Source: Nostoc sp. ATCC 43529 (GTDB lineage: Bacteria > Cyanobacteriota > Cyanobacteriia > Cyanobacteriales > Nostocaceae). Taken from it: a DNA stretch of 64,000 nt. A model generated the notes under the pieces. The model had not been told where the DNA came from. It ran no database searches and saw only the letters and a list, made by a program, of their open reading frames with translations. This document shows positions 46,202-55,800 of the stretch, in pieces (the stretch's first letter is position 1; each line of letters opens with the position of its first letter). Location: positions 62,001-126,000 of the forward strand of contig LWTK01000020.1 of NCBI GenBank assembly GCA_003326205.1, given 5' to 3'. The position numbers were made by a program, and so were the translations under genes.

Positions 46202-47371
46202 TTAAAAAATGTCTGAGTAAAATGGAAGTAACGTATTGTAGTACTCAACTATTTCTCCAAACCTTGTCGCATTATCAGAATTGTTACTGTTGTTAGTGCT
46301 AGCAGAAAGCCACAAATAGTAATTAGTATTTCCTGCTAGTGGTTGGATACGTACATAGTAAGTTCCTGGAGACAATTGAATGTTTTTAGATGTATCGCCT
46401 ACAAGACTAATATCAGAATTGAATACGGCGGGACTTCTAGAACTTAAAACATTCCCTGTACTATCAAGTATTTGCTCAAGTACACTTCTAGAATAGCTAT
46501 AGTTAAATATTCTAAGAGTACTAGTTTGATTCAAATCAAATCGATAGTAATCAAAAGGATCGGATGAGCCGACGTTTTCAATTACGCTAGTATAATTTGA
46601 ACCTATCGGCAGTTGGCGAACAGTGCTGAATGTGTTTCCTGCATAGTCATTAGCAGCTTGGCGTCCTTCAAATGCACCACTAAAATCAAAGTGTTCTACT
46701 AAGTTAATGCCTTGCAAAGAAGCTAAATCTGGATTGTTGGCTTTATAGTATCCAGCATCAAAAGAGGGTGAAGATTTACGTCCCTCATTGATCCCAGAAA
46801 TTTGAAAATGCTGTAACAACTGCTTGTTACTAAAATTAGTCAAGTCTGAGTTGTTAGCACGATAGTAATTGAAATCAAAAAATGGTGAAAAGTGACGACC
46901 TTCATTTATGCCATTGATTTCAAAATGATTCAATAGCTGAGAGTTACTTAAGGAAGTGAGGTCAGAATTATAGGATTTATATAAACCAAAAGTAAAAAGT
47001 GAGGAAAAGTAACGCCCTTCTGAAATACCAGAGCCTTTCAAATGAATAAATAATTGTTCATTGTTAAAGCTTATGAGGTCACTATTGTTAGCACGATAGT
47101 AGTTTAGACTAACGTTGGGCGAAAAACTACGTCCCTCAGCTACTCCATGATTCACCAAATGATTTAATAGTTGGCTGTTGTTCAAGTTTGCTAGATCAGA
47201 ACTACTAGCTCGGTAGAAACTCAAATTAATCAGGGGTGAAAATGAACGACCTTCATTTAGACCATAGCTTTGGAAGTGGGACAAAGCTTGAGTATCATTA
47301 AGAGCAGCTAAGTCTTGATTCGCAGCACGATAGAAACCAGCGTCAAACACATTTGAGATAGTTAGAGCCAT
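46202..47371 (-). CDS. Repeat protein with six 39-residue units and a C-terminal PPC domain
   Basis: A 389-residue protein. Residues about 7-240 are six tandem units of 39 residues, each with the core YR.NNSDL..L...QLL.HF...G..EGR.FSP. This resembles the NPDL/NPDV...EGR repeats seen in cyanobacterial secreted and calcium-associated proteins. Residues about 245-365 form a bacterial pre-peptidase C-terminal domain (DPFDYYRFDLNQTSTLRI, LSPGTYYVRIQPLAGNTNYYLWLS), which usually binds carbohydrate or marks secreted proteases. There is no classical signal peptide, so secretion would need another route. No enzyme domain is present; a surface or adhesion role is an inference. Confidence 0.8.
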   Translation of the reverse strand: MALTISNVFDAGFYRAANQDLAALNDTQALSHFQSYGLNEGRSFSPLINLSFYRASSSDLANLNNSQLLNHLVNHGVAEGRSFSPNVSLNYYRANNSDLISFNNEQLFIHLKGSGISEGRYFSSLFTFGLYKSYNSDLTSLSNSQLLNHFEINGINEGRHFSPFFDFNYYRANNSDLTNFSNKQLLQHFQISGINEGRKSSPSFDAGYYKANNPDLASLQGINLVEHFDFSGAFEGRQAANDYAGNTFSTVRQLPIGSNYTSVIENVGSSDPFDYYRFDLNQTSTLRIFNYSYSRSVLEQILDSTGNVLSSRSPAVFNSDISLVGDTSKNIQLSPGTYYVRIQPLAGNTNYYLWLSASTNNSNNSDNATRFGEIVEYYNTLLPFYSDIF

Positions 47372-47482
47372 ATTATTAATATCCGAAAGCTACCTTTGAA
47401 AATGGGTTATACAGGACTACGTTGTAGTATAGTGTATGAAAAAATATCTCTTGATACTAAAAAATAAATTTAATGATTTAAA

Positions 47483-47662
47483 TTGCTGAATTGTAACGTT
47501 GGGGTCTGTTCTACACAAAGTTATGAAGCACGAACCTTGCGTGAGAATCTTGGTTTACCTCGTCCAGTAAATCAGTTTAGCAAAATTGCCGATCGCCTAA
47601 CTTTTGATAAAGCGATTTTTGCAGCAAAAAGGCTCAAGCATTCCTGCCTGAGCCATAATTAA
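47483..47662 (+). pseudogene. Possible remnant of a protein-coding gene (C-terminal fragment)
   Basis: A frame without an ATG is open from a stop at 47474 to TAA at 47660. It encodes about 47 residues that look like real protein (YEARTLRENLGLPRPV, then FSKIADRLTFDKAIFAAKRL). The upstream part is not coding-like, so a truncated gene end is more likely than a functional gene. The family was not recognised. Confidence 0.35.
47626..47654 (-). terminator. Intrinsic terminator for the RRM protein gene
   Basis: On the minus strand, GGCTCAGGCA and TGCTTGAGCC form a 10-bp stem with one wobble around a 4-base loop, followed at once by TTTTT. It is about 200 bases downstream of the RNA-binding protein stop. 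Confidence 0.7.
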
Positions 47663-47856
47663 ACTCAATTTAAAGATTAGCTAAAAGAGCCATAACAGTT
47701 AAACCATAGTTTAGGACATAAACATGAAAAATTAAAAAAAGCATACAAGCCCCTGAGTTAATTTAGGCGTATGCTAATTTTTAATTCTTAATTCTTAATT
47801 CCCTGAACGGTTTGCCTGTTGGCTATTCCCTGTTCCCTGGTAGAAATCTTGAAATT

Positions 47857-48156
47857 TTAGTAACGATTGCGGAAGTTATTATTTCCCCGGTTTCCACCAA
47901 AAGAGCTTCTGTTTTCTTTGGGCTTAGCCTTATTTACTTTGAGGTCACGCCCCATCCACTCAGCACCATCAAGAGCATCAATGGCAGCTGTTTCTTCAGC
48001 ATCTGTGCCCATTTCCACAAAACCAAAGCCACGCACACGACCTGTTTCGCGATCGGTAGGTAGCTGAACCCGCCTTACAGCACCATATTCTGCAAACACG
48101 GCATTTAAACTTTCTTCTGTAACTTCATAAGAAAGATTGCCTACATAAATTGACAT
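47857..48156 (-). CDS. RRM RNA-binding protein (cyanobacterial Rbp family)
   Basis: A 99-residue protein with a single RNA recognition motif. RNP2 is IYVGNLS (residues 3-9) and RNP1 is RGFGFVEM (about 43-50). A short Gly/Asn/Arg-rich tail follows (FGGNRGNNNFRNRY). Such proteins are cold- and stress-induced in cyanobacteria and bind single-stranded RNA. The 5' leader upstream (48157-48430) is long and contains no gene, fitting post-transcriptional control known for the family, but no specific element was identified. A terminator lies downstream. Confidence 0.95.
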   Translation of the reverse strand: MSIYVGNLSYEVTEESLNAVFAEYGAVRRVQLPTDRETGRVRGFGFVEMGTDAEETAAIDALDGAEWMGRDLKVNKAKPKENRSSFGGNRGNNNFRNRY

Positions 48157-48434
48157 AAATTGTCTCCAAAATCATAGAGGTGTAGAGACTTAGATTTCGG
48201 AGAAAAGTCTGTGAATACCAAAGGAAAAAAGCCTGTTAATAATAAAAACAAACGAGGTCGCCGAATTAATTCTCACTTTTCATTCTGACATAGCAGGCAA
48301 GCATTTAGGGAGACTTTATAAAACTGTTACGAAAAGTAACCTAAGCAATTTATAGCTAAGTAAGTGCAAATAAATAATTAAATATAAAATGATTTATTTT
48401 TAGAATTTTGATGCGTTATCGTAACCTATACATA

Positions 48435-48581
48435 CTAAAATAATTTAAGCAAGTCACTCAAGCTAGATATTTGAGCATCTGGAATTTTGTGGACTAGCTC
48501 ACAGGTTGCCAAGAATGCTGCCTCTACAGCTGCCACCTCTACAATTAGCGTATCGTCCAAATCGAAAATGATGATTTTCAT
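48435..48581 (-). pseudogene. Truncated HAD-superfamily hydrolase remnant
   Basis: The 48-residue frame starts MKIIIFDLDDTL with the catalytic DxDDT motif of HAD phosphatases, but stops after LSDLLKLF, whereas full enzymes have 200 or more residues. The rest of the domain is not present downstream. It is probably a gene remnant rather than a functional protein. A longer open frame begins at 48641, but the extra residues are not conserved-looking. Confidence 0.7.
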
Positions 48582-49031
48582 ATTGCCTAATTTCTTCATA
48601 TCTATCAACATGGCAATCTTATTTAAATTGAGAAAATTCAAAGTAATAGATACCCGACTTTTAAGTAGGTAGACATAATTAAATGTAAGATTGGAGCTTT
48701 GTTCGTAGTAAGCGATTTATCGCTCTTAACATAAAACGATATTTGCTGGATATTTCTACCATAATGCACTAGGAGTTGTTGAATGTTGTTGTTTTTTCAG
48801 CACCAAATGTTTACGCTTTGACGTAATGGCAATTGGCTGAAAAATTATATGAAAGTTGTAGCTGATTAATTAAATTAAGCAGCTTTGCAAATGTCGAATA
48901 ATCCAGTTCGGCTTTTATTTACGGTAAGTCGGTAGGATTGCAGTATTTTTTAGTTGCACGGATATTATCATAGACTCTTTCAAGAATCAAGCAGCAGATT
49001 TAAGCGCAACACTAATTGGACTAAAAATTAA
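48582..49031. other. Intergenic region with MITE remnant
   Basis: It contains the truncated MITE copy C (48662-48731) and otherwise AT-rich sequence. No gene is seen. Confidence 0.5.
48662..48731. repeat. MITE-like element, truncated copy C
   Basis: These 70 bases are an exact reverse complement of 29777-29846. One terminal repeat (TAAGTAG) and the inner GTTCGTAGTA are present; the other half is missing. Confidence 0.85.
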
Positions 49032-49391
49032 TCAAACTAACTCAACATACTCAATAATTGTTCCATCAGGATGCATGGCTCGCATATTAACTCCAGTGGG
49101 GACTTTGTTGGGTTCGGTCAGAATTATTGCACCTTGCTGAGTCAGTGCTTCTCGAAAATCATTAAGTGAGTCAACGAGAAATGTTGCGTGTGTACTTTTG
49201 AAGGGAGAGAGTGCTTCGGCTGAACCGGCAATTAGAAGAATAGAACCAACGCCAGCCAGTTCCAACTCGGTTTCGGAATATTGAAACCACAACCAGCATT
49301 TTTCTGTAAACAGGTTTTCATAGAAAGCGATCGCCTCATCCAAGTCTATGGGACTAAGATAGACTCTAGTTAGTACTTTAAGAATTTGCAT
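49032..49391 (-). CDS. VOC-family (glyoxalase/bleomycin-resistance fold) protein
   Basis: A 119-residue protein of the vicinal oxygen chelate fold. It opens ILKVLTRVYLSPIDLDEAIAFYENLF and closes MRAMHPDGTIIEYVEL, with the Glu near 115 typical of the metal site. The paired beta-alpha-beta-beta-beta modules are of normal size. The substrate is unknown; a dioxygenase or glyoxalase role cannot be assigned from sequence. Confidence 0.88.
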   Translation of the reverse strand: MQILKVLTRVYLSPIDLDEAIAFYENLFTEKCWLWFQYSETELELAGVGSILLIAGSAEALSPFKSTHATFLVDSLNDFREALTQQGAIILTEPNKVPTGVNMRAMHPDGTIIEYVELV

Positions 49392-49734
49392 TGCGACCTG
49401 TCTATTAGGTAGCTATTGTATTCGATGATGCTAGGAAATTCGGGTATTGACCACCCAAAGGACTACCTTGGAAACCTTTCCAACGCAGTGGCCGCTTTTG
49501 AGTGCTGAATTGTTACGCCATCACTCAAAATTCATTTCATTTCTACACCTTTAGCCCTGCCTCAGTCATCTGTATGGTTATTACGAATATATATACATGA
49601 TTAAGTATCAGTACCTAATTTCATGAGTGTGTAATATCATATTGGGTTGAAGATTTTATAGTTAGACGGCAATAGATAATAGGCAATAAGCAATAGTAAA
49701 TATAACTTTGCCCGAATAATTCGATACAGAGCAA
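49392..49734. other. Intergenic region, no clear feature
   Basis: 343 bases between two minus-strand genes, AT-rich. A short AATAGATAATAGGCAATAAG-type low-complexity run is present near 49670. No gene or strong hairpin is seen. Confidence 0.5.
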
Positions 49735-50556
49735 TTACCTTTTATTCAATAGCTTAATAAATTTATCTAAAGTTGTTTGATATTTGTCTCCAGCTTCCCA
49801 TAATAAATCATTATGACTAGCCTGCTCAACCCAGAAATAAAGTTTTGGTGATGATGCAGCAGCAAACAATTTTTCTCCATGATAAAAAGGAATAATTTCA
49901 TCCACTTTTCCATGTACTACTAAGACAGGACATTTAATATTTTTAATTTTATCAATATTAGAAAATTTATCAAAAGGTAAAATCGGAAATGGTACTATTA
50001 CTTGAAATGCTGAAATAAAAGTACTTTCAATGATTAAACCTGCTACTGGTCTTTGGGATGCTAAATTGACAGCAGAACCACCCCCAACAGAACGTCCCCA
50101 TACTATAATTTTTTGTGGTGATATTTTTAAGTCTTTTGTCAAATAGTTATAAGCGCTATCAATATCGTGATAAGCATTCTTTTCTGTGGGGAGACCTTCA
50201 CTTGTCCCATAGCTGCGATAATCATAAGATAAAACGCTAAAACCCCAAGCGTATAATTGCTCTAAAGTTTGTTTAATGTTACCTAAATCTTCTGCATTAC
50301 CGTGAGCATAAAGAATAGTATAATCAGCTTTAGGGTTATACAAATATCTAGCAGAAATTTTTGTATTATCAATAGTTATTAACTTGATAATTTCCTGATT
50401 ATCTTCATAACTAGACGGTTGGGGAAGAAAAATCATGCTGTCTGCTCTGAAATAGACATAGACACCAAAAAATACATAAATAGCAATTAGAGATTTCATC
50501 AATCTCTGCCAAGTCAAATCCCCGATTATGATCTTTAGTAATTGCTTTTGATTCAT
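49735..50556 (-). CDS. Alpha/beta hydrolase (ABHD13/Bem46-like), membrane-anchored
   Basis: A 273-residue protein with an N-terminal membrane segment (about 19-37). The fold begins near residue 70 with YNPKADYTILYAHGNAEDLGN (oxyanion HGN). The nucleophile elbow is WGRSVGGGSA (about 150), the acid is in VVHGKVDEIIPF (about 215) and the catalytic His is in EQASHNDLLW. It is predicted to be a membrane-tethered serine hydrolase; the substrate is unknown. Confidence 0.92.
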   Translation of the reverse strand: MNQKQLLKIIIGDLTWQRLMKSLIAIYVFFGVYVYFRADSMIFLPQPSSYEDNQEIIKLITIDNTKISARYLYNPKADYTILYAHGNAEDLGNIKQTLEQLYAWGFSVLSYDYRSYGTSEGLPTEKNAYHDIDSAYNYLTKDLKISPQKIIVWGRSVGGGSAVNLASQRPVAGLIIESTFISAFQVIVPFPILPFDKFSNIDKIKNIKCPVLVVHGKVDEIIPFYHGEKLFAAASSPKLYFWVEQASHNDLLWEAGDKYQTTLDKFIKLLNKR

Positions 50557-51045
50557 ATTTAATTTTACCTAAAAGATGTCTTTCATTAACGGTCGAATAG
50601 CTGAATATACTTTGGGAGAAAACTCATATAGGAATCAAATCCTTCTTCTATATATATTTGCTAATCACAAAAGAAATAAATTCGCTCAAATTATCCTCTA
50701 CAAGAGGGCTGATAATTTCTTATTTACATCTTTCCCCATTGTTGAGTCAGGCTAACAGATGTGGTGTAAAATAATGATTCAGGTAAGCTAGACGATCGCA
50801 CTCAACAAGAAGCATCGGAATGTTATTGGCGATCGCGTTGGCTCAAGGATGCACAAAGCCCTGTTTAGAGTAGTGCAAGCAAGGCATCCAAGAAGATGTT
50901 ACTGATTTTGCCACGTAATTGAGAAAAACATTAGTCTGCTTGTATTCAACGTAGGCGCTCACCTCATCGATCTGCATTTGAAACATAAAACTTAAAATAT
51001 GTTTATTATCCTTTAAAATCATTTGCAGAGATTTAGGTACCAAAT
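50557..51045. other. Intergenic region, possible coding remnant
   Basis: 489 bases between divergent genes. A 27-codon stretch (50785-50868) reads KLDDRTQQEASECYWRSRWL and further, and looks protein-like, but it has no start and ends in TAG. Two HIP1-like sites are near it. Promoters for the alpha/beta hydrolase and fasciclin genes should be here but were not assigned. Confidence 0.4.
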
Positions 51046-51447
51046 ATGGCTGATATTGTTGATATTGCTGTTAATGCTGAGTCTTTCAAAACACTAGTAG
51101 CGGCTGTACAAGCTGCTGGTTTAGTAGAAACATTAAAAAGTCCTGGACCCTTCACCGTCTTTGCTCCCAATGACGATGCTTTTGCCAAGTTACCACCCGG
51201 AACGATTCAAACTCTGTTACAAAATATTCCCCAGCTAACACGGATCTTAAAATATCATGTCGTTTCTGGAAAACTCTTTGAGACAGATTTGGCACAACTC
51301 GGTATCGTGAATTCTGTAGAAGGTTCACCAATTAAAATTAGTTCTTCTGATGGTTTTGAAGTTAAAAATGCCACAGTTTTGGCAGCAAATATCGAAGCTG
51401 ATAATGGTGTAATTCACGTTATCGATACAGTGATCTTGCCCGGTTAA
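51046..51447 (+). CDS. Fasciclin (FAS1) domain protein
   Basis: A 133-residue single FAS1 domain. The H1 box [15 protein letters not shown] (about 36-50), the YHVVSGK segment (about 70-77) and the end box [17 protein letters not shown] (about 116-132) are all present. No signal peptide is seen, as is common for the short cyanobacterial members. FAS1 proteins mediate adhesion or matrix interactions; the function of this stand-alone form is not known. It is a single gene. Confidence 0.95.
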   Translation: MADIVDIAVNAESFKTLVAAVQAAGLVETLKSPGPFTVFAPNDDAFAKLPPGTIQTLLQNIPQLTRILKYHVVSGKLFETDLAQLGIVNSVEGSPIKISSSDGFEVKNATVLAANIEADNGVIHVIDTVILPG

Positions 51448-51658
51448 TTCAGTCAGGGTGGGCGTTTCCCACCCTAATTATGCAAAATTTTTAGGATTCA
51501 TTAGCATTAACTATTGTTACTATAAGAGCTTAATTGAATTATTTAAATAATGTTAACATTTGAACTTTCTTCCTCTCTATCTATGCTAAGGTAGATTTCA
51601 ACATATAGAAATAAGTTACATTAAATTATAGGTTTCTAACATTATCCCCAGGATCTTG

Positions 51659-51994
51659 ATGTTCGATTTCAACACCCTAGCTGAGTTATCTCGCGCCAAC
51701 TGCGTCACCATTTGTTCATTTCTTGTACCAGCAAATTTGTTGGTGACAATTTTGACAATGGTTCTGACGGCACTACGTCGCCCATCACATCAAATCTGGC
51801 AGTCTGCGGCAATTGCTAGTTTTTTCGCTTCCGTGATGATCTTGCACGTATACACTTGGTTTATAATTGGCGTGGTGATGGCTCCTACTTATATCTTGAT
51901 GTCTTTAGCGATCGCCTGTTTGCTAACAAATTCGGCAGCAATTCTTTTTCACAGACGCTACGCTAACAGCCCTAGTCTTTCCAATAACGCATGA
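51659..51994 (+). CDS. Hypothetical three-helix membrane protein
   Basis: A 111-residue protein with hydrophobic helices at about 17-37, 47-68 and 71-95, and a short polar end. No family is recognised. The frame opens with TTG at 51656, but ATG at 51659 with AGGA seven bases upstream is the likely start. It stands alone between the fasciclin gene and the photolyase-like gene, all on the plus strand. Confidence 0.65.
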   Translation: MFDFNTLAELSRANCVTICSFLVPANLLVTILTMVLTALRRPSHQIWQSAAIASFFASVMILHVYTWFIIGVVMAPTYILMSLAIACLLTNSAAILFHRRYANSPSLSNNA

Positions 51995-52088
51995 CATTTT
52001 TTGTCATTAGTCATTTGTTCTTTGTCCTTAGTTTAGAGACTGACAAATACAAAAATATGGAATTATTTCTTGAAAATCCCTTATTTAC

Positions 52089-52130
52089 TAATGACCAATG
52101 ACCAATGACTAATGACTAATAACTAATGAC
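52089..52130. repeat. Heptamer tandem repeat reaching the start codon
   Basis: Six units of the form (C/T)AATGAC or TAATAAC run from 52089 to 52130, and the last one contains the ATG of the next gene at 52126. Each unit carries an ATG in a shifting frame; the in-frame one at 52105 stops after four codons. Confidence 0.8.
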
Positions 52131-52542
52131 TAAACCAATTATTTGGGTACATGGAGACTGTCTGAGTCCATATAATCCCGCCCTACAAGAATACCCTGAT
52201 GCTCCTGCTATTTGGGTTTGGGACGAAGCTTTGATAGAGGAATGGCAACTTAGTCTCAAACGCTTGACGTTTATTTACGAATGTTTGCTAGAGTTACCTG
52301 TTGTCATTCGTCGTGGTGATGTTGTACAAGAAATTTTGGCTTTTACTCAAGAACAAAAAGCAGACTTAGTGGTGACAGTAGAGAGTCCGAGTCCCCGGTT
52401 TGATGATATCTGCAATCAAATTGAGCGTTCCATAAAAGTTGAAGTGTTAGAGGTGGAACCATTCTTTGATTATGATGGGTATATTGATTTAAAACGGTTT
52501 TCGCGCTATTGGAAAGTGGCTCAAAATTATGTTTTTGAGTAG
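52126..52542 (+). CDS. Stand-alone photolyase-antenna-like domain protein
   Basis: A 138-residue protein that resembles only the N-terminal alpha/beta (antenna-binding) domain of DNA photolyases. It has IIWVHGDCLSPYNPAL at the start, WVWDEALIEEWQLSLKRLTFIYECL, then LPVVIRRGDVVQEILAF and ADLVVTVESPSPRFDDI. The C-terminal FAD-binding domain is absent, so it cannot repair DNA by the usual mechanism. It could be a partner or relic of a split photolyase. No ribosome binding site is evident; the heptamer repeat runs into the start codon. Confidence 0.65.
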   Translation: MTKPIIWVHGDCLSPYNPALQEYPDAPAIWVWDEALIEEWQLSLKRLTFIYECLLELPVVIRRGDVVQEILAFTQEQKADLVVTVESPSPRFDDICNQIERSIKVEVLEVEPFFDYDGYIDLKRFSRYWKVAQNYVFE

Positions 52543-52653
52543 GGGTAATTCATGTAGACGCGGAGCGGCTTCCCGCAGGGTATTACCCCTACTTTCGTTA
52601 TCTTTTGCCTAAGTCCTGGTAAAATCGTAATGTTTAGCGATCGCTAAAATTAT

Positions 52654-52838
52654 GACTTACGCATTGACGGTAAATACAAAATATGAAGTGCTTGAAAAAA
52701 GCACATCTGTCGTAGGGGCACAGCAATGCTGTGCCCCTACAGTGCGGGTTTACGTATTATCAAGAAACGTCTATGAAAGGCTAAAACGACCTATTTTCGT
52801 CAATACCTACGATGATTAATTTGTACAGTGCGTAAGTC
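52654..52838. repeat. Element with GACTTACGCA terminal inverted repeats
   Basis: GACTTACGCA (52654-52663) and TGCGTAAGTC (52829-52838) are perfect reverse complements bounding 185 bp. The element has no coding capacity and could be a remnant of an insertion sequence. Confidence 0.6.
52712..52740. repeat. GTAGGGGCACAGCA palindrome
   Basis: Perfect 14-base arms around a single base. It is the same family as 43635-43662, nested inside the element at 52654-52838. Confidence 0.8.
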
Positions 52839-52870
52839 CTAAAAATGTTAAAAGTTGGGAAATTTTTTGT

Positions 52871-55800
52871 TTAATTACAAGACTGCTTCAAACTTTTGTA
52901 ATCTTCTGGATGATTGAGAAAATAATCTTGAAGCCATTGACATCCTCGTGGGAGTAAATCATCTAATTGCCAACTCCATAAAATTACTTTATCGTCCTTA
53001 CTAGCAGAGGCAATAATTTTACCATCAGCGCTGAAATTGACACTGGTTACTGAACCTTTATGGTCAAGCAATGTAGTGATAGGAACTCCATCTTTTTTCC
53101 AAAGTTTGATAGTTTGGTCATCACTCCCAGAAGCTATAATTTCTCCATCAGGGCTGAAACTGACACTGGTTACTGAACTACTATGTCCAGTTAGTGTAGC
53201 AATTAAAGTTCCATCTAGCTGCCAAAGTTTAACAGTTTGATCCTTACTTCCCGAAGCTATAATTTTACCATCAGGACTAAAACCAGTACTATTAATACCG
53301 TTTCTATGTCCAGTTAGGGTACTAATTAAAGTTCCATCTAGCCGCCGAAGTTCAATAGTTCCATTATCATCACCACCAGAAGCAATAGTTTTACCATCAG
53401 GGCTGAAGCTGACACTTGTTACCCAATTTTTATGCCCAGTGAAGAATTTAGTCCAGGGTTTAATTAAAGTTCCGTCCCACTTCCAAAGTTCAATAAATCC
53501 TTCATCAGTACCAAAAGCAATTATTTTTTGATTGGGGCTGAAGCTAAGGCTTGTTACATTTTTATGCTCACTCAGAGGATAAATTCGAGTTCCATCTTGC
53601 TGCCATAGTTTAGCAATTAATTGATTCGTAGCAACGGCAATAGTTTTATTATCGGGGCTGAAACTGATACTATTCACCCAATCTTGATTTCCTGTGACAT
53701 TAGCAATTGACGTTCCATTTCGTTGCCATAATTTCACAGTACCATCGTTACCACCAGAAGCTATTATTTTACCATCACGGCTGAAATTTAGACTAGTGAT
53801 ACCGCCTTGATGCCCAGTTAATGTAGTCATCATATCTGCGTTGAGCTTCCAGAGTTTCACAATTCCGTCTTCGCTACCAGAAGCAATGATGTTGTTATCT
53901 TGACTCCAACTCACACTAGCCACCGAATCACTATGCCCAATGAAGGTATTAATTAGAGTACCATCTCGTCCCCAGATTTTTACAGTTTGGTCGCTACTAC
54001 CAGAAGCGATTACTTTACCATCTCGGCTGAAACTAACACTATTTATCCTACCTGTATGTCCCTCGAAATGTGTAATTGAGTTATCATTTACTTTCCAAAT
54101 TTTAACAGTTTGGTCATCACCACCAGAAGCAATATTTTTTCCATCAGGGCTGAAACTAATACTTGTGACCCAACCTTCATGCACATGAATATTTTTGATG
54201 AAAGTACCATCAATTTTGTATAATTCAATATTTCCTTCTTCATTCCCAACAGCAATAATTTCAGTTTTGGAACTAATATTACTGCTGGTAATTGCATTAA
54301 TTTTGAGGAAGATATTTTTAATCAGAGTACCATCTTGCTGCCAAAATTTTACAATGCCATCTTTGCCAATAGAGACAAGAGTGTTATCAGAAATAAAAAT
54401 AGCATTAATTACCCAATTTTGATGTCCAGATAAAGTTTTAATTAGAGTACCATCTCGTTTCCAGAGTTTAATATTTCCGTCTTGACTAGCTGAGGCAATG
54501 ATTTGATTATTGGGACTAAAACTAATACTTGTTACTTTCTTTTTATGGCTATAAAGAGTAGCGATCGCAGTTCCATTATTATGCCATAATTTAATAGTTC
54601 CATCATCGCCACCAGAAGCAATTATTTTACCATCAGGGCTGAAAGTTAGATTGTTCAGTGTTGTTTGTTTGCTATCAAATTGATTATATTCATGAATATT
54701 AGTAAGAATATTCAGTAAAGCAGACAAAGGAGTAATTGTTTGATATTCTCCCAAAGACTGGTTTTTCACAAGATATTTTAAATCTTGTCCAGCCTTCATC
54801 GCTAAAAGTAAAGCTTCCAGTTGTTTAGATTGAAATTGTTGTGTAGCATTATAGCCAACTTGTGTAAGTCTTGCAGCTTCCTGAGCAGTGTGTAGTTGAT
54901 GTAGTTGATTTTGAACCACAATTACACTGATTAAAATCAGGAGAGTTGCGATAGTTCCCCCAACCCAAACTATATATTTTGCTTTTTTATTCGCCTTAGC
55001 TAGTTTTTCTTTAGCGATTTGATTAGCTTTGGTTAATTGTTGACTAGCTTGGGCTAGTTGTTGGTTAACTTCGATTTGTAATTCTGTAGCGACTTTTTGA
55101 CTTTCTTGTAAAAACTCATAATCTAAATTACTCAAACTTTTGCCAGCCGCCCATGCTAAAGCTTCATCCAAAGCTTTTCCTCGTAGTAGCCAAGATGAAT
55201 CTTGTTGAGAATTCAACCAGTTATTAATTGCTTCACTATAAGGACGAAGTTTATCTAATTCTTGCCTGAGCCAGACTTGATTAAAAATTGCTTGGTAAAT
55301 AGGATTATATACTTTTAAATAACCGTCTTGCTTGACTACTAAACCTGATAGCCTTAATTCTGTTTGTTCGTGACTACTGTCTACTAAAACGTTCTTGCTT
55401 GAGTGTAAAACTTGCTGATATAATCCGAGTAATCTGCTAGCTTTTTGTTCATTTCGTAAAAGGCGATCGCGGATTGTTCTTAAATGCTCTGGTTCATCTT
55501 GAGCTTCCCAATTGTCGATGATATAATTTTGAACTAATTCATTAACATTCAGATATTTATTTTCGGTTTCTTGCACAATTAAATTACATAATTTCTGAGT
55601 TAAAAATGGTTGTCCAGCAGTCCATTTTAACACATTTTCTAACACCGTTTCTGGATGCTCTACCTTATCTGCTAACCCTGGAATTAATGCATCTTTCGCT
55701 TCTGCAAAGCTAAACCCAGTTAATTCTATAGAACTACCAATATTAAACGGCGTGCGTTCTCTTTCCTGAATCAAATCTCCTGGTGTAGCAACTCCCAGCA

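Larger units (their letters stand above)
47372..47856. other. Intergenic region with gene remnant and terminator
   Basis: 485 bases between the repeat protein and the RNA-binding protein. It holds an apparent plus-strand coding remnant (47483-47662) and, overlapping its end, a hairpin that ends the minus-strand RNA-binding protein transcript. Confidence 0.6.
52543..52870. other. Intergenic region with MITE-like element
   Basis: 328 bases between converging genes. It holds a GCGGAGCGGCTTCCCGCAGG-type repeat (near 52561-52580) and an element with GACTTACGCA ends that encloses a palindrome. Confidence 0.6.

Noticed and set aside
50843..51043. 66-residue minus-strand frame upstream of the fasciclin gene
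   Set aside because: No family resemblance, no ribosome binding site, and it occupies the promoter region of the fasciclin gene.
53000..54700. Internal DNA repeats in the WD40 gene as a separate repeat element
   Set aside because: They are explained by the repeated WD40 blades of the protein.
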